Part shown: positions 1 through 10,158 of the stretch, in pieces
How positions within the stretch are numbered: position 1 is the stretch's first letter
How the letters are laid out: each line of letters starts with the position of its first letter
Source of the DNA: Marinobacter salinisoli
GTDB lineage: Bacteria; Pseudomonadota; Gammaproteobacteria; Pseudomonadales; Oleiphilaceae
Direction: 5' to 3'
Assembly (NCBI RefSeq): GCF_017301335.1
Contig: NZ_CP071247.1
Location: forward strand, 1,240,001 to 1,304,000
Length of the DNA: 64,000 nt
Translations under genes and position numbers: made by a program
The notes under the pieces: generated by a model
Database searches by the model: none
What the model saw: only the letters and a program-made list of their open reading frames with translations
Told to the model about the DNA's origin: nothing

Positions 1-737
1 ACGGGGCTGAGCCGGGCTTCGTCGCGCTCGATAGCTTTGCAGATCTGCTGGAACATCTGACCTTGCCCCAGGCCCGGTTCCTGCCGGTGGTGTTCGACCG
101 CTGCGCAATCCCGGAGGATCCGGCGTTACGCGCGGTTTGCCAGGCCAGCGAACCGGATAATGTTCAGGTGTTCTTCTGGCTTCGAGGGCAGCGTGCGCGA
201 ATCTGGGTGGTGGATGAAGTCGGTTCGTTGTCCTGTTGGGAACAGCCGCTGGGTGACCGCCGTTACCTGCTGGTGCCCCTGATGCGATTCCTGGAAAATG
301 TGCTGGAACGCCGAATGCTCAGGCAGGGCTATTCGTCCATTACTTCGTCGTCAGTTCAGTGTCGGGAGGTGGTGCTGCGCCACGGCCAATGGTCCACGGT
401 AAGGTGTAAAGACTCCGGCCATACCGCCCCGCCACCTGGCCTGGAAGTGCAGGCGGTGGGCGTGCAGGAGGGGGACGGCCCCGTCCGTTTCGATCTGTTT
501 TGCGGCAATCAGGAGTTTACGGTCCAGGAGCATGGCGACCAGTTAATTCCGGCCGTCGCTCAGTTTATCCGGTCGCAGAGGCGGGCTGGCGCTGACTACC
601 CGGTCTACCTGACCGATGTTCATCTGCCCAACGATCTGGCACCGGAGGCCTATCAGCAGGATATCCAGACCAGCCAGTACCTGTACTATCGCTCGGCACT
701 GGAGCGCTTGCTGAACCAGGCGCTGGAGGCGTCGTGA
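1..737 (+). CDS. cyaA: Class I adenylate cyclase, C-terminal part (cut by window start)
   Basis: The reading frame is open from base 3, so the gene begins upstream; about 244 C-terminal codons are present, ending in TGA at 735. Class I adenylate cyclases make cAMP from ATP in the cytoplasm; the catalytic domain is N-terminal and this fragment corresponds to the C-terminal regulatory part. Supporting features are the PVYLTDVHLP segment near the end, typical of the family's C terminus, and the position directly upstream of lptM-lysA-dapF, the arrangement I recall from Pseudomonas. No catalytic residue is visible here because that half lies outside the window. The assignment rests on the C-terminal motif and on synteny. 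Confidence 0.8.
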   Translation, partial: GAEPGFVALDSFADLLEHLTLPQARFLPVVFDRCAIPEDPALRAVCQASEPDNVQVFFWLRGQRARIWVVDEVGSLSCWEQPLGDRRYLLVPLMRFLENVLERRMLRQGYSSITSSSVQCREVVLRHGQWSTVRCKDSGHTAPPPGLEVQAVGVQEGDGPVRFDLFCGNQEFTVQEHGDQLIPAVAQFIRSQRRAGADYPVYLTDVHLPNDLAPEAYQQDIQTSQYLYYRSALERLLNQALEAS

Positions 738-805
738 TCGTGTCCTCGCCGGGCAGGTTGCGTCTCGGGTATACTCAGGCCAAAACACATGTAGAGGTTG
801 CAGGA

Positions 806-970
806 ATGCGCGCCATAACGCTTTTATTGGCCAGCCTGAGTCTGATGCCGGTGCTTCAGGGGTGCGGACAGAAAGGCGATCTGTATCTGCCGGAGCCGGA
901 CGCATCCAGTCGTTCCGAAGCTCCGGCCGATGGCCAGCCGGCGCGTGAAGACGACGACACTGACCAGTAG
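806..970 (+). CDS. lptM: LptM (YifL/LppL) small outer-membrane lipoprotein
   Basis: A 54-residue lipoprotein with a short signal peptide and the lipobox LQGCGQKGDLYLP. Cys19 is the lipidation site, and the GCGxKGxLYLP run after it is the family signature. LptM is known to help mature the LptD/LptE lipopolysaccharide translocon by mimicking LPS and promoting LptD disulphide formation. I chose ATG 806; an earlier GTG at 734 would overlap cyaA and put non-signal residues before the hydrophobic stretch. A TATACT box at 770-775 could be its -10 element, with a poor -35. The acidic tail (EDDDTDQ) is of no known use. It lies 39 bp upstream of lysA, as in Pseudomonas. Confidence 0.85.
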   Translation: MRAITLLLASLSLMPVLQGCGQKGDLYLPEPDASSRSEAPADGQPAREDDDTDQ

Positions 971-1009
971 TCGGTCTGCTCTGTGCCCGTTTGACGATTT
1001 AGGGAAACC

Positions 1010-2260
1010 ATGGACCACTTCAATTACCGCAACGGCGAGCTGTTTGCCGAGGACGTGCCCGTCTCCGAGATTGCTGAGCGTTTTGGTACGCCGGCCTATG
1101 TTTATTCACGGGCGACGCTGGAGCGTCATTACCGGGCCTATGACGATGCCATGAGTGGCTTGCCTCATCTGGTGTGCTACGCGGTGAAAGCCAACAGCAA
1201 TCTGGCGGTGCTCAATGTCCTGGCCCGGCTGGGTGCGGGCTTCGATATCGTATCTGCCGGCGAGCTTGAGCGGGTGCTCAGGGCGGGCGGCACGGCATCC
1301 AAAGTGGTGTTTTCTGGCGTTGGCAAACAGGAATGGGAAATGCGTCGCGCCCTGGAGGCGGGCGTGCGCTGCTTTAACGTGGAATCCGACACCGAGCTGG
1401 ATCGCCTGAATGCGGTGGCCGGTGAGCTCGGCGTTCGCGCACCCGTTTCACTGCGGGTGAATCCGGATGTGGATGCGGGCACCCATCCGTACATTTCCAC
1501 CGGTCTGAAAGAAAACAAATTCGGCATTGATATCGCCGAGGCACCGGCGGTTTACGCCCGGGCCAGCCGTCTGCCAAACCTGAACATCATTGGTGTCGAC
1601 TGCCATATCGGGTCCCAGCTCACGTCCGTCGATCCATTCCTCGATGCCCTTGATCGGGTGGTGGAGCTGATCGATACCCTCGCCGAGCAAGGCATCACAA
1701 TTCGCCATTTGGACATGGGCGGCGGCCTGGGCGTCACCTACGATCAGGAGCATCCGCCACAGCCATCGGATTACGTGCGCGCCCTGGTCGAGCGTCTTGG
1801 AGACCGGCAGCTTGAACTGGTGGTTGAGCCTGGCCGCTCCATCGCCGCTAATGCGGGCATCCTGCTGACCCGGGTGGAAATCCTCAAATGCACCGAACAC
1901 AAGAATTTTGCCGTCATTGATGCGGCCATGAACGATCTGATCCGTCCGGCGCTCTACAGCGCCTGGCAGGCGATCGTGCCCGCCAAGCCCCGTCAGGATG
2001 GTGCGGAAAAAAGCTGGGACCTGGTGGGGCCGGTCTGTGAAACCGGCGATTTCCTGGGCAAAGACCGCAACCTCAGCCTGCAGCCCGGTGATCTGCTGGC
2101 GGTGCGTTCAGCCGGGGCCTACGGGTTCGTCATGAGCTCGAACTACAACACCCGTAACCGCCCGCCTGAGTTGATGGTGGATGGTGACCAGGTGCATGTG
2201 GTTCGGCGGCGGGAAACCCTTGAGGACCAGCTCGCACCCGAAAGTTGTCTGCCGGAATGA
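1010..2260 (+). CDS. lysA: Diaminopimelate decarboxylase
   Basis: A 416-residue PLP enzyme of the fold-III (alanine racemase-like) class that decarboxylates meso-diaminopimelate to lysine, the last step of the pathway. The PLP lysine is Lys60 in YAVKAN. HIGSQ (from His199), the glycine-rich MGGGLG loop near 236-241, EPGRS (273-277, phosphate binding) and the catalytic cysteine in GPVCETGDF (Cys343) are all present. Length matches the family. It is followed 14 bp later by dapF, so the two enzymes that consume and make meso-DAP share one operon. Nothing is missing or frameshifted. Confidence 0.97.
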   Translation: MDHFNYRNGELFAEDVPVSEIAERFGTPAYVYSRATLERHYRAYDDAMSGLPHLVCYAVKANSNLAVLNVLARLGAGFDIVSAGELERVLRAGGTASKVVFSGVGKQEWEMRRALEAGVRCFNVESDTELDRLNAVAGELGVRAPVSLRVNPDVDAGTHPYISTGLKENKFGIDIAEAPAVYARASRLPNLNIIGVDCHIGSQLTSVDPFLDALDRVVELIDTLAEQGITIRHLDMGGGLGVTYDQEHPPQPSDYVRALVERLGDRQLELVVEPGRSIAANAGILLTRVEILKCTEHKNFAVIDAAMNDLIRPALYSAWQAIVPAKPRQDGAEKSWDLVGPVCETGDFLGKDRNLSLQPGDLLAVRSAGAYGFVMSSNYNTRNRPPELMVDGDQVHVVRRRETLEDQLAPESCLPE

Positions 2261-2274
2261 GGGAGACCGGGGAA

Positions 2275-3192
2275 ATGAGTCAGCATCGCCGGGGGCAGGG
2301 CCCGTCACTGCGCTTCACCAAGATGCACGGCCTGGGCAATGATTTCATGGTGGTGGACGCCATCAGCCAACCGTTCCGTCTGCGGCCCGATATGATCCGC
2401 AAGTTGTCGGACCGGAACTTTGGTATCGGCTTTGATCAGCTTCTGGTGGTGGAGCCGCCGGGCCTGCCGGATGTGGATTTCCGTTACCGGATCTTCAACG
2501 CGGACGGTTCCGAGGTGGAGCAATGCGGCAACGGTGCCCGGTGTTTTGCCAGCTTCGTACGCGATCAGCGGTTGACCAACAAGAAGATCATCCGGGTTCA
2601 GACCGCCAAGGGCGTCATCGAACTCCGGGTTGGCAGGCAGGGAATGGTGACCGTCAATATGGGGGTGCCGGAGCTCAATCCCCCTGCCATTCCCTTCGCT
2701 GCGGATCGACAGAAAACCGTCTACACCGTTGACGTGGACGGGCAGACGGTGGATCTCAGCGCCGTCTCCATGGGTAACCCCCATGGCGTCTTGGTGGTGG
2801 ACAATGTAGACACGGCTCCGGTGGAAACCCTGGGGCCACGGCTGGAATCACACCCCCGGTTTCCGGCCAGGGCCAATATTGGTTTTTTACAGATTGTTGA
2901 TCGCAGTCACGCCCGCTTGCGGGTCTATGAACGGGGTGCCGGGGAAACCCTGGCCTGCGGATCTGGCGCCTGTGCTGCCGTCGTGGCTGGCTGTCTGCGG
3001 GGGTTACTCGATAGCCGGGTCGAGGTGGAGCTGCTCGGTGGCCGGCTGGTCATTGAATGGAAGGGGGATGGGGCCCCTGTTATGATGGATGGCCCCGCAA
3101 CCACGGTCTTTGAAGGCCAGTTGCGACTGCCGGGCGGCGACAAGCCGAGCCGTCGCCCGAAACAGGGCAAGCCCGCAAGACAGCGGTCCTGA
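2275..3192 (+). CDS. dapF: Diaminopimelate epimerase
   Basis: A cofactor-independent epimerase converting LL-DAP to meso-DAP for lysine and peptidoglycan. The catalytic cysteine pair is visible: Cys84 in QCGNGARC and Cys228 in ACGSGACA. The N terminus carries the family motif [10 protein letters not shown] chose ATG 2275, preceded by GGGAGACCGGGG; ATG 2257, overlapping the lysA stop, is possible but adds a tail absent from relatives. At 305 residues it is longer than the usual ~275 because of a basic C-terminal extension rich in Arg, Lys and Pro. It is the third gene of the lptM-lysA-dapF-DUF484-xerC operon. Confidence 0.96.
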   Translation: MSQHRRGQGPSLRFTKMHGLGNDFMVVDAISQPFRLRPDMIRKLSDRNFGIGFDQLLVVEPPGLPDVDFRYRIFNADGSEVEQCGNGARCFASFVRDQRLTNKKIIRVQTAKGVIELRVGRQGMVTVNMGVPELNPPAIPFAADRQKTVYTVDVDGQTVDLSAVSMGNPHGVLVVDNVDTAPVETLGPRLESHPRFPARANIGFLQIVDRSHARLRVYERGAGETLACGSGACAAVVAGCLRGLLDSRVEVELLGGRLVIEWKGDGAPVMMDGPATTVFEGQLRLPGGDKPSRRPKQGKPARQRS

Positions 3193-3209
3193 CCATCAGG
3201 AGACAGAGC

Positions 3210-3956
3210 ATGACAGAGCAGACGGCCCAGCAGACGGCTGAGGAAATAACCCGCGAACAGGTGGTGCAGTATCTGCAGGACAACCCGGACTTCTTTGTCG
3301 ATCAGGATGAGCTGCTGCGCGGACTGACCTTGCCCCACGACAGTGGCCGGGCCATTTCCCTGGTAGAAAGACAGGTGCATCTGTACCGGGAGCAGCGGGA
3401 CACGCTCCAGCATGAATTGAGCGAACTGGTGTCCATCGCCCGCCAGAACGAGCGTTTGTTCGAAAAGAGCAAGCGTATGCTGCTGCAGGTGATTGAAGCA
3501 CGTAACGTCAACGACATGGCGGCGGTCATCGACGACAGCATACGTGGTGATTTCGGCCTGGATGCGGCCTCGGTGCTTCTGGTCACCGACACTAAGCTGC
3601 CAGATGCGTCCCAGGGCGCACTGCACGTGGTGACGCCGCAGGATGCGCAGGAACGCCTGGGCAGTTTGCTCGAAGGCGACCGTGCCGTCTGCGGCCAGTT
3701 CCGGGAAAGCGAACGGAATTTCCTGTTTCCCAACCGCGACGAACCGATCGCCTCAGTTGCACTGGTGCCACTGCGAAGTCAGGGTCTGGTGGGCGTTTTT
3801 GCGGTGGGTAGTTGTCAGCCGGGTTATTTCGACCAGAGCATGGGGTCGTTGTTTCTCAGCTACATCAGCGACACCCTGAGCCGGCTGTTGCCGCCGATGC
3901 TCGAGCGCCACAGCGCTGGGGCCGGAACCGCTGACCGGACCGCGGAGAAGCCCTGA
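3210..3956 (+). CDS. DUF484 family protein (GAF-like)
   Basis: A 248-residue cytoplasmic protein of the DUF484 family, which sits between dapF and xerC in many gammaproteobacteria. The N-terminal part (about 12-80) contains the conserved YLQDNPDFF motif followed by a helical stretch around ERQVHLYREQRDTLQ. The C-terminal part (about 90-235) looks like a GAF fold. The biochemical role is unknown; the constant link with xerC suggests co-expression rather than a proven function. Its TGA ends at 3956 and xerC starts at the very next base, so translation is probably coupled. Confidence 0.9.
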   Translation: MTEQTAQQTAEEITREQVVQYLQDNPDFFVDQDELLRGLTLPHDSGRAISLVERQVHLYREQRDTLQHELSELVSIARQNERLFEKSKRMLLQVIEARNVNDMAAVIDDSIRGDFGLDAASVLLVTDTKLPDASQGALHVVTPQDAQERLGSLLEGDRAVCGQFRESERNFLFPNRDEPIASVALVPLRSQGLVGVFAVGSCQPGYFDQSMGSLFLSYISDTLSRLLPPMLERHSAGAGTADRTAEKP

Positions 3957-4925
3957 GTGCACGCAGCTGTGCCAGAGGTCGCGGTGCCGGGTTCGCTCGC
4001 TGACCCCCTCGCGGCCTTCTTTGACCACCTGGCATCGGAAACCCGGCATTCGCAACGTACCTGTGACAGCTACCAGCGCGACTTGAACCGGTTCGCGGTC
4101 TGGCTGAATCAGCACCAGTATCACCAGTGGCAGGCGCCGAACTCCCATGATGTGCGCCGGTACGTGGCGGACCTGACACGGCAGGGTCTGAGTGGTCGCA
4201 GTATCGCCCGCCATCTCTCCGCCATCCGGCGCTTCTATCGCTTTCTGGTGCGCGAAAAACTCGCCACCGATAATCCTGCGCTCGACATCAGAGCGCCGAA
4301 GAGTGGCCGTCGGCTGCCCAAGGTGGCCGATGTGGATCAGGTTAACCATCTGCTCGATTCCCTCCCGGACGACCCGCTGGAAATCAGGGACGTTTGCATG
4401 TTTGAACTGATCTATTCGTCTGGCCTGCGGCTATCGGAGTTGGCGGCCCTGGATCTCGATTCCGTGGACCTTCGAGGCAGCCAGGTTCGGGTGCAGGGTA
4501 AAGGTGGCAAGGAACGGGATCTACCGGTGGGTCGCAAGGCCGTGGCGGCGATTCGGGCCTGGCTGCCGGTCCGGTCCGGCATGGCATCGGATGCCGAGCA
4601 GGCCCTGTTCGTCAGCCAGCGCGGCGATCGCCTGAGCCACCGCAGTATTCAGTCGCGACTGAGTCGCTGGGGGCTGGTGAAAGGGGCCGATCAGCGGCTC
4701 CACCCGCATATGCTCCGACACTCGTTTGCCAGTCATATGCTGGAGTCCAGCGGTGACCTGAGGGCGGTTCAGGAACTGCTCGGACATGCCGACATTGCGA
4801 CAACCCAGGTGTATACCCACCTCGATTTCCAGCATCTCGCTCAGGTTTATGACAAGAGTCACCCCCGTGCGCGCCGGCGGCGTTATGATGGTGGCTCCGA
4901 CAAGGACGCTCAGAATCACGAGTAA
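3957..4925 (+). CDS. xerC: Tyrosine recombinase XerC
   Basis: A 322-residue site-specific recombinase that acts with XerD at dif to resolve chromosome dimers. The catalytic set is complete: Arg158 (GLRLSE), Lys182 (GKGGKE), His251 and Arg254 (HPHMLRHS), His277 (LLGHADI) and the nucleophile Tyr286 (TTQVYTH). The N-terminal SAM-like core-binding domain covers about 15-110. The start is GTG at 3957, immediately after the DUF484 stop; no in-frame ATG lies nearby before the conserved domain. No dif-like site or other recombinase was seen in this window. It is a housekeeping copy rather than a phage integrase, judged by operon context. Confidence 0.95.
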   Translation: MHAAVPEVAVPGSLADPLAAFFDHLASETRHSQRTCDSYQRDLNRFAVWLNQHQYHQWQAPNSHDVRRYVADLTRQGLSGRSIARHLSAIRRFYRFLVREKLATDNPALDIRAPKSGRRLPKVADVDQVNHLLDSLPDDPLEIRDVCMFELIYSSGLRLSELAALDLDSVDLRGSQVRVQGKGGKERDLPVGRKAVAAIRAWLPVRSGMASDAEQALFVSQRGDRLSHRSIQSRLSRWGLVKGADQRLHPHMLRHSFASHMLESSGDLRAVQELLGHADIATTQVYTHLDFQHLAQVYDKSHPRARRRRYDGGSDKDAQNHE

Positions 4926-4983
4926 GTGACGATCAGGACGATCAACAACGAATGTGGTAGTGCAAGGGATTTGGGAGTGCCCA

Positions 4984-6450
4984 ATGGCATCGGATGTGTC
5001 CTGGAAAGAAAAGTACTTCAAAGAGCTCGAGTCCGCTGAGACCCGGCACAAGCAGTGGCAAGACGAACGCAGTCTGCTCCAGCGCATGCTCGTGCGCACC
5101 AGCCTCGCGTCGGAAGGGCAAACGCCGGAGCTGGACGCGTTGCTGGCCAAACTGCGAAAGGACCTGAAAAAGAAACATTTCGATGTTGCCGGCTGGCGCC
5201 AGCTGCAGGAACAGATCGACCGCCAGGTGGCGCGCCTGGACGATCAGCCCCCGGCGGCTCCCAACCGCACTCCTGCAGAGACCACGCCTGTGGCACCCCG
5301 TCAACGCTCGCAAGTCCCGCACGACGCTTCGACGCCGGCAACAACAACGGCCGGCGTGCCGGGGGACTCGCAGGATCTGGCCGATCACGCGCAGCGTCTG
5401 CGGCTGGCCCGGCGGGTCGGGGAACTTCTTGACTACATGCTTGACCGTGTTTCTCTGGATGATCAGGCCGAGCGTCAGGCCCGGTCGCTGCAGCAGTCCC
5501 TGCTGACCAGTGAAAACTGGGATGAACTCCGGGAGGGGCTGAATCAGGTTGCCGAGCTGGTGATCGTGGCCATGACCCGAAGCCAGAAAGAGTTCGAGGC
5601 ATTCCTCAAAAACCTCGATGAACGGCTGGCGCTTTTGCGCAGTCATTTCACCAGTCAGTCTTCGGCTCAGACCGAACGCCTGTCCGACAGCGAAACCCTG
5701 GAACGGGAGATTCGCGACGAGCTGGAACGGGTCGGTCAGGAAGTTCGGGCCAGCGAGGACTTGCAGCAACTCAAGGTATCGGTCAGTCAGAACCTGGCGT
5801 CCATAGGGCAGGCCGTGCAGCGCTTCCGGACGCGTGAAACCGATCGCGAACGGATGCTTTCAGAACAGCTTCAGGCAATGCAGGAAAAGCTGGCGGCCAT
5901 GGAGGCGCACTCCGAAGAGGTGCAGAATCAGGTACGGCGCGAGCGGGTTCGGGCCATGACCGACCTGCTCACCCAACTGCCCAACCGTGAGGCCTGGCAG
6001 GAGCGAATGACGTTCGAATTCAGTCGCTGGCAGCGCTATGGGCATCCGCTGACCATCGGCCTGGTTGATATCGATTTCTTCAAGCGCATCAATGATTCCT
6101 ACGGCCACAAGGCCGGTGACAAAGTGCTGCAGATCGTCGCCCGGGAACTGGGCGAGCGGGTCCGTGCAACCGATTTCGTCGCGCGCTACGGTGGTGAAGA
6201 GTTTGCGCTGCTGTTTCCGGAAACCTCGCCGGAGGAAGCCCAGGTTGCGGTCGAGAAACTGCGGCAGCATGTTGGGCGTTTGCCGTTCCATTTCCGCGGC
6301 GAACCGGTCAGCATCACTTTTTCAGCGGGGCTGACTGGCTTCGCGCCGGGTGATTCCGAGGAATCCGTGTTTGAGCGGGCGGACCGGGCGCTGTATGACG
6401 CCAAGGACGCAGGACGAAACCGTACGGTGATTGCGCCGTCGCTTCAATGA
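4984..6450 (+). CDS. dgcP: Diguanylate cyclase, DgcP-like
   Basis: A 488-residue soluble protein that should make c-di-GMP from two GTP. The C-terminal GGDEF domain (about 325-485) has an intact GGEEF active site at 403-407 and an RxxD product-inhibition site (RATD, 394-397) exactly five residues before it. The N-terminal region starts with WKEKYFKEL and a LVRTSLASEG segment resembling Pseudomonas DgcP, a polar diguanylate cyclase. The rest of the N-terminal half is helical or coiled coil with a Pro/Ala/Thr-rich linker near 95-130. ATG 4984 was chosen because the conserved N terminus begins there. It follows xerC by 58 bp and its 3' end overlaps the convergent DUF2789 gene by 7 bp. The DgcP name is from memory of the N terminus. 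Confidence 0.85.
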   Translation: MASDVSWKEKYFKELESAETRHKQWQDERSLLQRMLVRTSLASEGQTPELDALLAKLRKDLKKKHFDVAGWRQLQEQIDRQVARLDDQPPAAPNRTPAETTPVAPRQRSQVPHDASTPATTTAGVPGDSQDLADHAQRLRLARRVGELLDYMLDRVSLDDQAERQARSLQQSLLTSENWDELREGLNQVAELVIVAMTRSQKEFEAFLKNLDERLALLRSHFTSQSSAQTERLSDSETLEREIRDELERVGQEVRASEDLQQLKVSVSQNLASIGQAVQRFRTRETDRERMLSEQLQAMQEKLAAMEAHSEEVQNQVRRERVRAMTDLLTQLPNREAWQERMTFEFSRWQRYGHPLTIGLVDIDFFKRINDSYGHKAGDKVLQIVARELGERVRATDFVARYGGEEFALLFPETSPEEAQVAVEKLRQHVGRLPFHFRGEPVSITFSAGLTGFAPGDSEESVFERADRALYDAKDAGRNRTVIAPSLQ

Positions 6451-6677
6451 CGCATCCTGGCATCCAGTTCATCAATGATTTCGGCCCAGTCGCTGTCCTG
6501 CTCCAGGCCCTCTTCCAGAAAGTTGGATTGGCTCTCTGACCAGAACGGTGCGTCCTGGATTGCGGTGCCTGCCGGGAGAGGGGAATGCTTGCCGATAAAC
6601 TGATCCACGCTTGCCTCATCGGACGGCAGGCCAAGTTGTTCAAACAAAGTGTTCATGGTGTGTTTGCTGGTATCCAT
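6444..6677 (-). CDS. DUF2789 family small protein
   Basis: A 77-residue acidic cytoplasmic protein of the DUF2789 family, recognised from the N-terminal HTMNTLFEQLGLPSDEAS, the central PLPAGTAIQDAPFW and the C-terminal DWAEIIDELDARM. These are the conserved blocks of this family of unknown function in Pseudomonas and relatives. ATG at 6675-6677 begins the conserved domain; the frame stays open further upstream, but those codons look non-coding. It is transcribed against the diguanylate cyclase, and the two stop regions overlap by 7 bp. Confidence 0.85.
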   Translation of the reverse strand: MDTSKHTMNTLFEQLGLPSDEASVDQFIGKHSPLPAGTAIQDAPFWSESQSNFLEEGLEQDSDWAEIIDELDARMRH

Positions 6678-6772
6678 GGCTACGACGCTCCCGACAGTGT
6701 TTGCCCGAATGAAATTGCACCCGATTGCAGGTATGGTTCCCTGAAATGTAGCGGAACCCCAAAGGATATCCA

Positions 6773-9562
6773 GTGAAGGCCGTTCTTCCCCTTGTGATGC
6801 TCTGCCTGTTGTCTCTGGCCCCCACATTGTTGCGGGCTGATCCACCACAGGCTTCTCCGGCACCGGTGCTCGGGAGCTCTGAGCTGACCTGGCTGGAAGC
6901 GCAGGAAGGCTTTCGCATTGGCATCCGTAATCCGCAGGTTCCGCTGATCTTCGCAACGGGCGATGGAACGCTGGTCGGTATCTACGTGGATTACCTGCAG
7001 CGTCTGTCGGACAAGCTGAAAAAACCACTGGAACCGGTGATTGCCCAAGGCCAGGCCGGTATTGCCTCCGAGCCGGCTGACGCCGAACTGATCAGCCGCC
7101 TGCCCGATGCCCCGGTGCCCGCCGGCAAACGGGTTACCGAACCGCTGATGTCGCTGACCTATGGCCTGTTCATCGGCGCCGGCGACCGGTCGATCCGCAG
7201 CCTCGATGATCTGGAGAACAGCCGGGTAGCCATCATCGAGTCAGACCCCAATCAGTTTCCCATGCTGGATCCCGTGCAGCACTTCACGCCGGTAGAGGTG
7301 GGCAGTATTGGCGAGGCGGTCAGCAGTGTGCTTTCAGGCCGGGCCGATGCCTTTCTGGGCCCGGTTCTGGTGGTCTCCGAATACCTGCAGTCGACCATGA
7401 TTGATGGCATTGGCCTGTCGCAATTGCTGGACCAGCGCACGGTGGACGTGGTGCTGCAGGTGGACGCCAAGAACGACCGCTTGTTCCAGGTTCTGGATCA
7501 GGCGGTCGCGGCCATCAATCACTATGAGCACCGTACGATTCGCCATTCCTGGTTACAGACCGATGTGCCGGAGCTTGAGCGTACCGGGCTGGAACTGTCG
7601 GCGTCTGATCAGGACTGGCTCAGGAAGAATCCGAACCTTCGGGTTGCCTTCCGTTCGGATTGGCCGCCGTTCGAGTTTGCCCAGGATGGTCGCCCCGGCG
7701 GTCTGGTGTCGGACCTGGTTTCCCGGCTGGAAAACAAACTGAATCTGCGCTTTGAGCGAACTCTGGTCTCCGATCGCATGACTGCCGAGGCGCAGCTCCG
7801 GGAAGGCACGGTGGATGTGCTGCCAGGCCTGGCCCGGACACCACGCAATGAAGAGGATTTCCTGTTCACCAAGGCCTACCTGAACGTGCCGATTGCCCTG
7901 GCCATCCGTGACGAAGGCCGTTTTATCGGCGACTTGCGGGAGATCCAGAGCGAACGTGTGGGGGTGGTCAATCGTCATGCGGCCCACGATTACCTGCTGA
8001 TCAATCATCCGGAGCTGAACCTGTTCCCGGTGAGCACCGTGGAGGAAGGATTGCTGGCGCTGTCCAATGGCGATCTGGATGTGATGGTGACTCATATCCC
8101 TGCGGTCAGTTACACCGTGGCCCGGCTTGGCTTGTCGAATCTGCGGATCACCAGTATCACTCCTTACGCCTATGACCTGCGACTGGCCGTGCAGGCTGAC
8201 CGGCCCGAACTGCATCGTATCCTGAACCAGGCACTCAGCAGCCTGGATGCCACGGAAACCGAAGCGATCTACAACCGGTGGATTCACCTGGATATCGAGC
8301 AGGAGCCAGACTATACCGTGGTGCGTCGGGTCATTCTGATCGCCGTTGTGGTTGTCCTGATCTTCCTGTACTGGAACCGCAAACTGTCCCGGGAAGTGGA
8401 CGAGCGGATCCGGTCGGAGAATGCCCTGCGCCGGAGTGAGGACGAGCTGCGGGGGGCAAAACTGGAGGCGGAGCGACTGGCTCGGGAAGCCGAGGCGGCC
8501 AGCCGCGCCAAAAGTGAATTTCTGGCCAACATGTCGCACGAGATACGGACCCCGATGAACGCGGTCATTGGCTACAGCGATTTGCTCAATAACACGGTCA
8601 CGGATCCTCAGCAGCGTAATTACCTCGAGGCGATCCGCGCCGGAAGTCGCAGCCTGCTGATGTTGATTAATGACATTCTGGATCTGTCCCGCATCGAGGC
8701 CGGCAAGATGCGCCTGGATTATTCTGCGGTGTCTGTACGGCAGTTGTTGGGGGATGTCCGGCATATTTTTGATCTGAGGGCCCGGGAACAGGAAATTTCC
8801 CTCGAAGTGAGCGTGGACTCCGGTATGCCGGCGGCCATGATGCTGGATGAGACGAGACTGCGTCAGGTGCTGTTTAATCTGGTCGGCAACGCCATCAAGT
8901 TCACCCATGAGGGTGGCGTGACGGTGCGGGCTACGGCAACGCCACTGACTGCAGAGTCCGACGGTGACGATGGCGAGTCCCAGATTACGGACGTTCAGCA
9001 CTATCGCCTGGTGGTCACGGTGAAGGATTCGGGGATCGGGGTGCCGGAAGACCAGCGGGAGCGAATTTTCGAGGCTTTCGAGCAGCGCGAGGGTCAAAAC
9101 ACCCGGCGCTACGGCGGCACCGGTCTGGGCCTGGCCATCAGCCGGAAGCTTGTGCGCATGATGGGCGGTGAACTGGAGGTTGAAAGCGAGGCCGATGCGG
9201 GCTCGGTGTTCACCGTGGTGCTGCCCAACGTGGAAGCCACGGGCAAACAGGTTGAAGACCTTGGTAAGCCGAAGGAGGCTGAGACGTTACTCGCGCACGA
9301 ATTGAGTATTCAGGAACGAGGCTGGCTGCGGGAGCAGCTGGCGGAAGATTTCGGCGATGAGTGGCAGGAGGTTCGAGAAAGCGGCGATCCGGAAGCGATG
9401 AAAGACTTTGCCCGGCGGGTGCTGGCCTGGGGGCAGCGCTTCCGGTCTCCGTCAGTGACGCAATATGGGGAAAAGCTGCTGGCCGATGTGGAGGCCTTTA
9501 ATCTGGATGCGGTGAACAGCGCGCTGGATGCCTTTCCCCGATTACTGGGGCGCAAGGAGTAA
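6773..9562 (+). CDS. Sensor histidine kinase with two periplasmic solute-binding domains
   Basis: A 929-residue inner-membrane kinase of the BvgS/EvgS type. A signal peptide (1-22) is followed by two SBP_bac_3-like periplasmic domains (about 35-270 and 278-505) and one membrane segment (about 517-535, [15 protein letters not shown]). HisKA follows with the phospho-acceptor His589 in [11 protein letters not shown]. The ATPase domain has N box (LVGNAIKF), DSGIGVP and [14 protein letters not shown]. Unlike BvgS it has no receiver domain; the last ~95 residues are helical and look like an HPt module without its histidine. The start is GTG 6773, which yields a clean signal peptide. No response regulator gene is adjacent, so the partner and the ligand (probably an amino acid or similar small solute) are unknown. 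Confidence 0.9.
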   Translation: MKAVLPLVMLCLLSLAPTLLRADPPQASPAPVLGSSELTWLEAQEGFRIGIRNPQVPLIFATGDGTLVGIYVDYLQRLSDKLKKPLEPVIAQGQAGIASEPADAELISRLPDAPVPAGKRVTEPLMSLTYGLFIGAGDRSIRSLDDLENSRVAIIESDPNQFPMLDPVQHFTPVEVGSIGEAVSSVLSGRADAFLGPVLVVSEYLQSTMIDGIGLSQLLDQRTVDVVLQVDAKNDRLFQVLDQAVAAINHYEHRTIRHSWLQTDVPELERTGLELSASDQDWLRKNPNLRVAFRSDWPPFEFAQDGRPGGLVSDLVSRLENKLNLRFERTLVSDRMTAEAQLREGTVDVLPGLARTPRNEEDFLFTKAYLNVPIALAIRDEGRFIGDLREIQSERVGVVNRHAAHDYLLINHPELNLFPVSTVEEGLLALSNGDLDVMVTHIPAVSYTVARLGLSNLRITSITPYAYDLRLAVQADRPELHRILNQALSSLDATETEAIYNRWIHLDIEQEPDYTVVRRVILIAVVVVLIFLYWNRKLSREVDERIRSENALRRSEDELRGAKLEAERLAREAEAASRAKSEFLANMSHEIRTPMNAVIGYSDLLNNTVTDPQQRNYLEAIRAGSRSLLMLINDILDLSRIEAGKMRLDYSAVSVRQLLGDVRHIFDLRAREQEISLEVSVDSGMPAAMMLDETRLRQVLFNLVGNAIKFTHEGGVTVRATATPLTAESDGDDGESQITDVQHYRLVVTVKDSGIGVPEDQRERIFEAFEQREGQNTRRYGGTGLGLAISRKLVRMMGGELEVESEADAGSVFTVVLPNVEATGKQVEDLGKPKEAETLLAHELSIQERGWLREQLAEDFGDEWQEVRESGDPEAMKDFARRVLAWGQRFRSPSVTQYGEKLLADVEAFNLDAVNSALDAFPRLLGRKE

Positions 9563-9571
9563 GCGTAAAGG

Positions 9572-9937
9572 TTACAGGCAATCAAATTGCGAGCGACGGT
9601 CGAAGGCAACGGATACCATGTCATAACCGGAATCGGACAGTTCGCGGATCAGTGCGCGGTCTTTGAGCAGAGTCATACAGACTTTGTGCACACTGGCCTG
9701 GAGCTGTTCGGCCGGGGGTTGCTTGGCCGGAAATCGGAAGTCGACGATCAGGTACTTGCGATCAATGGCCGACGCGACAGGAATGTCTTCACGTTCCACG
9801 CTCTCGTACCCGATGTAGGTGGCTTCGTCATGGGCGAATACCTGACTCATCAGCAGGTCCAGGTTTTCGGCCTGGGCCGGCAACGCTGACAACATCAGCG
9901 TTGCGGCGAGGAGGCAGTGGAGACTGGAATTTTTCAT
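9572..9937 (-). CDS. Hypothetical periplasmic protein
   Basis: A 121-residue protein with a signal peptide (MKNSSLHCLLAATLMLSALPA, cleavage probably after AQA), so it is exported. The mature part is about 95 residues with two cysteines, one in HKVCMTLLKD and one at the extreme C terminus (FDCL), which could form a disulphide. I do not recognise the family. The arrangement of a short beta-rich domain with a C-terminal cysteine resembles many small Pseudomonas/Marinobacter periplasmic proteins of unknown role. It is convergent with the histidine kinase gene (9 bp between stops). The ATG follows a short AT-rich leader. Confidence 0.75.
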   Translation of the reverse strand: MKNSSLHCLLAATLMLSALPAQAENLDLLMSQVFAHDEATYIGYESVEREDIPVASAIDRKYLIVDFRFPAKQPPAEQLQASVHKVCMTLLKDRALIRELSDSGYDMVSVAFDRRSQFDCL

Positions 9938-10158
9938 GGTGACGCCGCCGGTGACTTTTTTGTCATATGTAACGAAGTGTAAATTTATGTCGTGGGTTAT
10001 TTTTGCAAACTGGTTGGCATTTTAAACAATCCGGGCAAAAATTTTTTCAAATGTTTGCAGTTATCTGACACTGAGGAAAGGTGCCAGACCGGCGCTGATC
10101 GCGACGTTATCAACTATTCTGAACAATAAACAGCGGTATACGTAGAAGAGGAAGTGGC

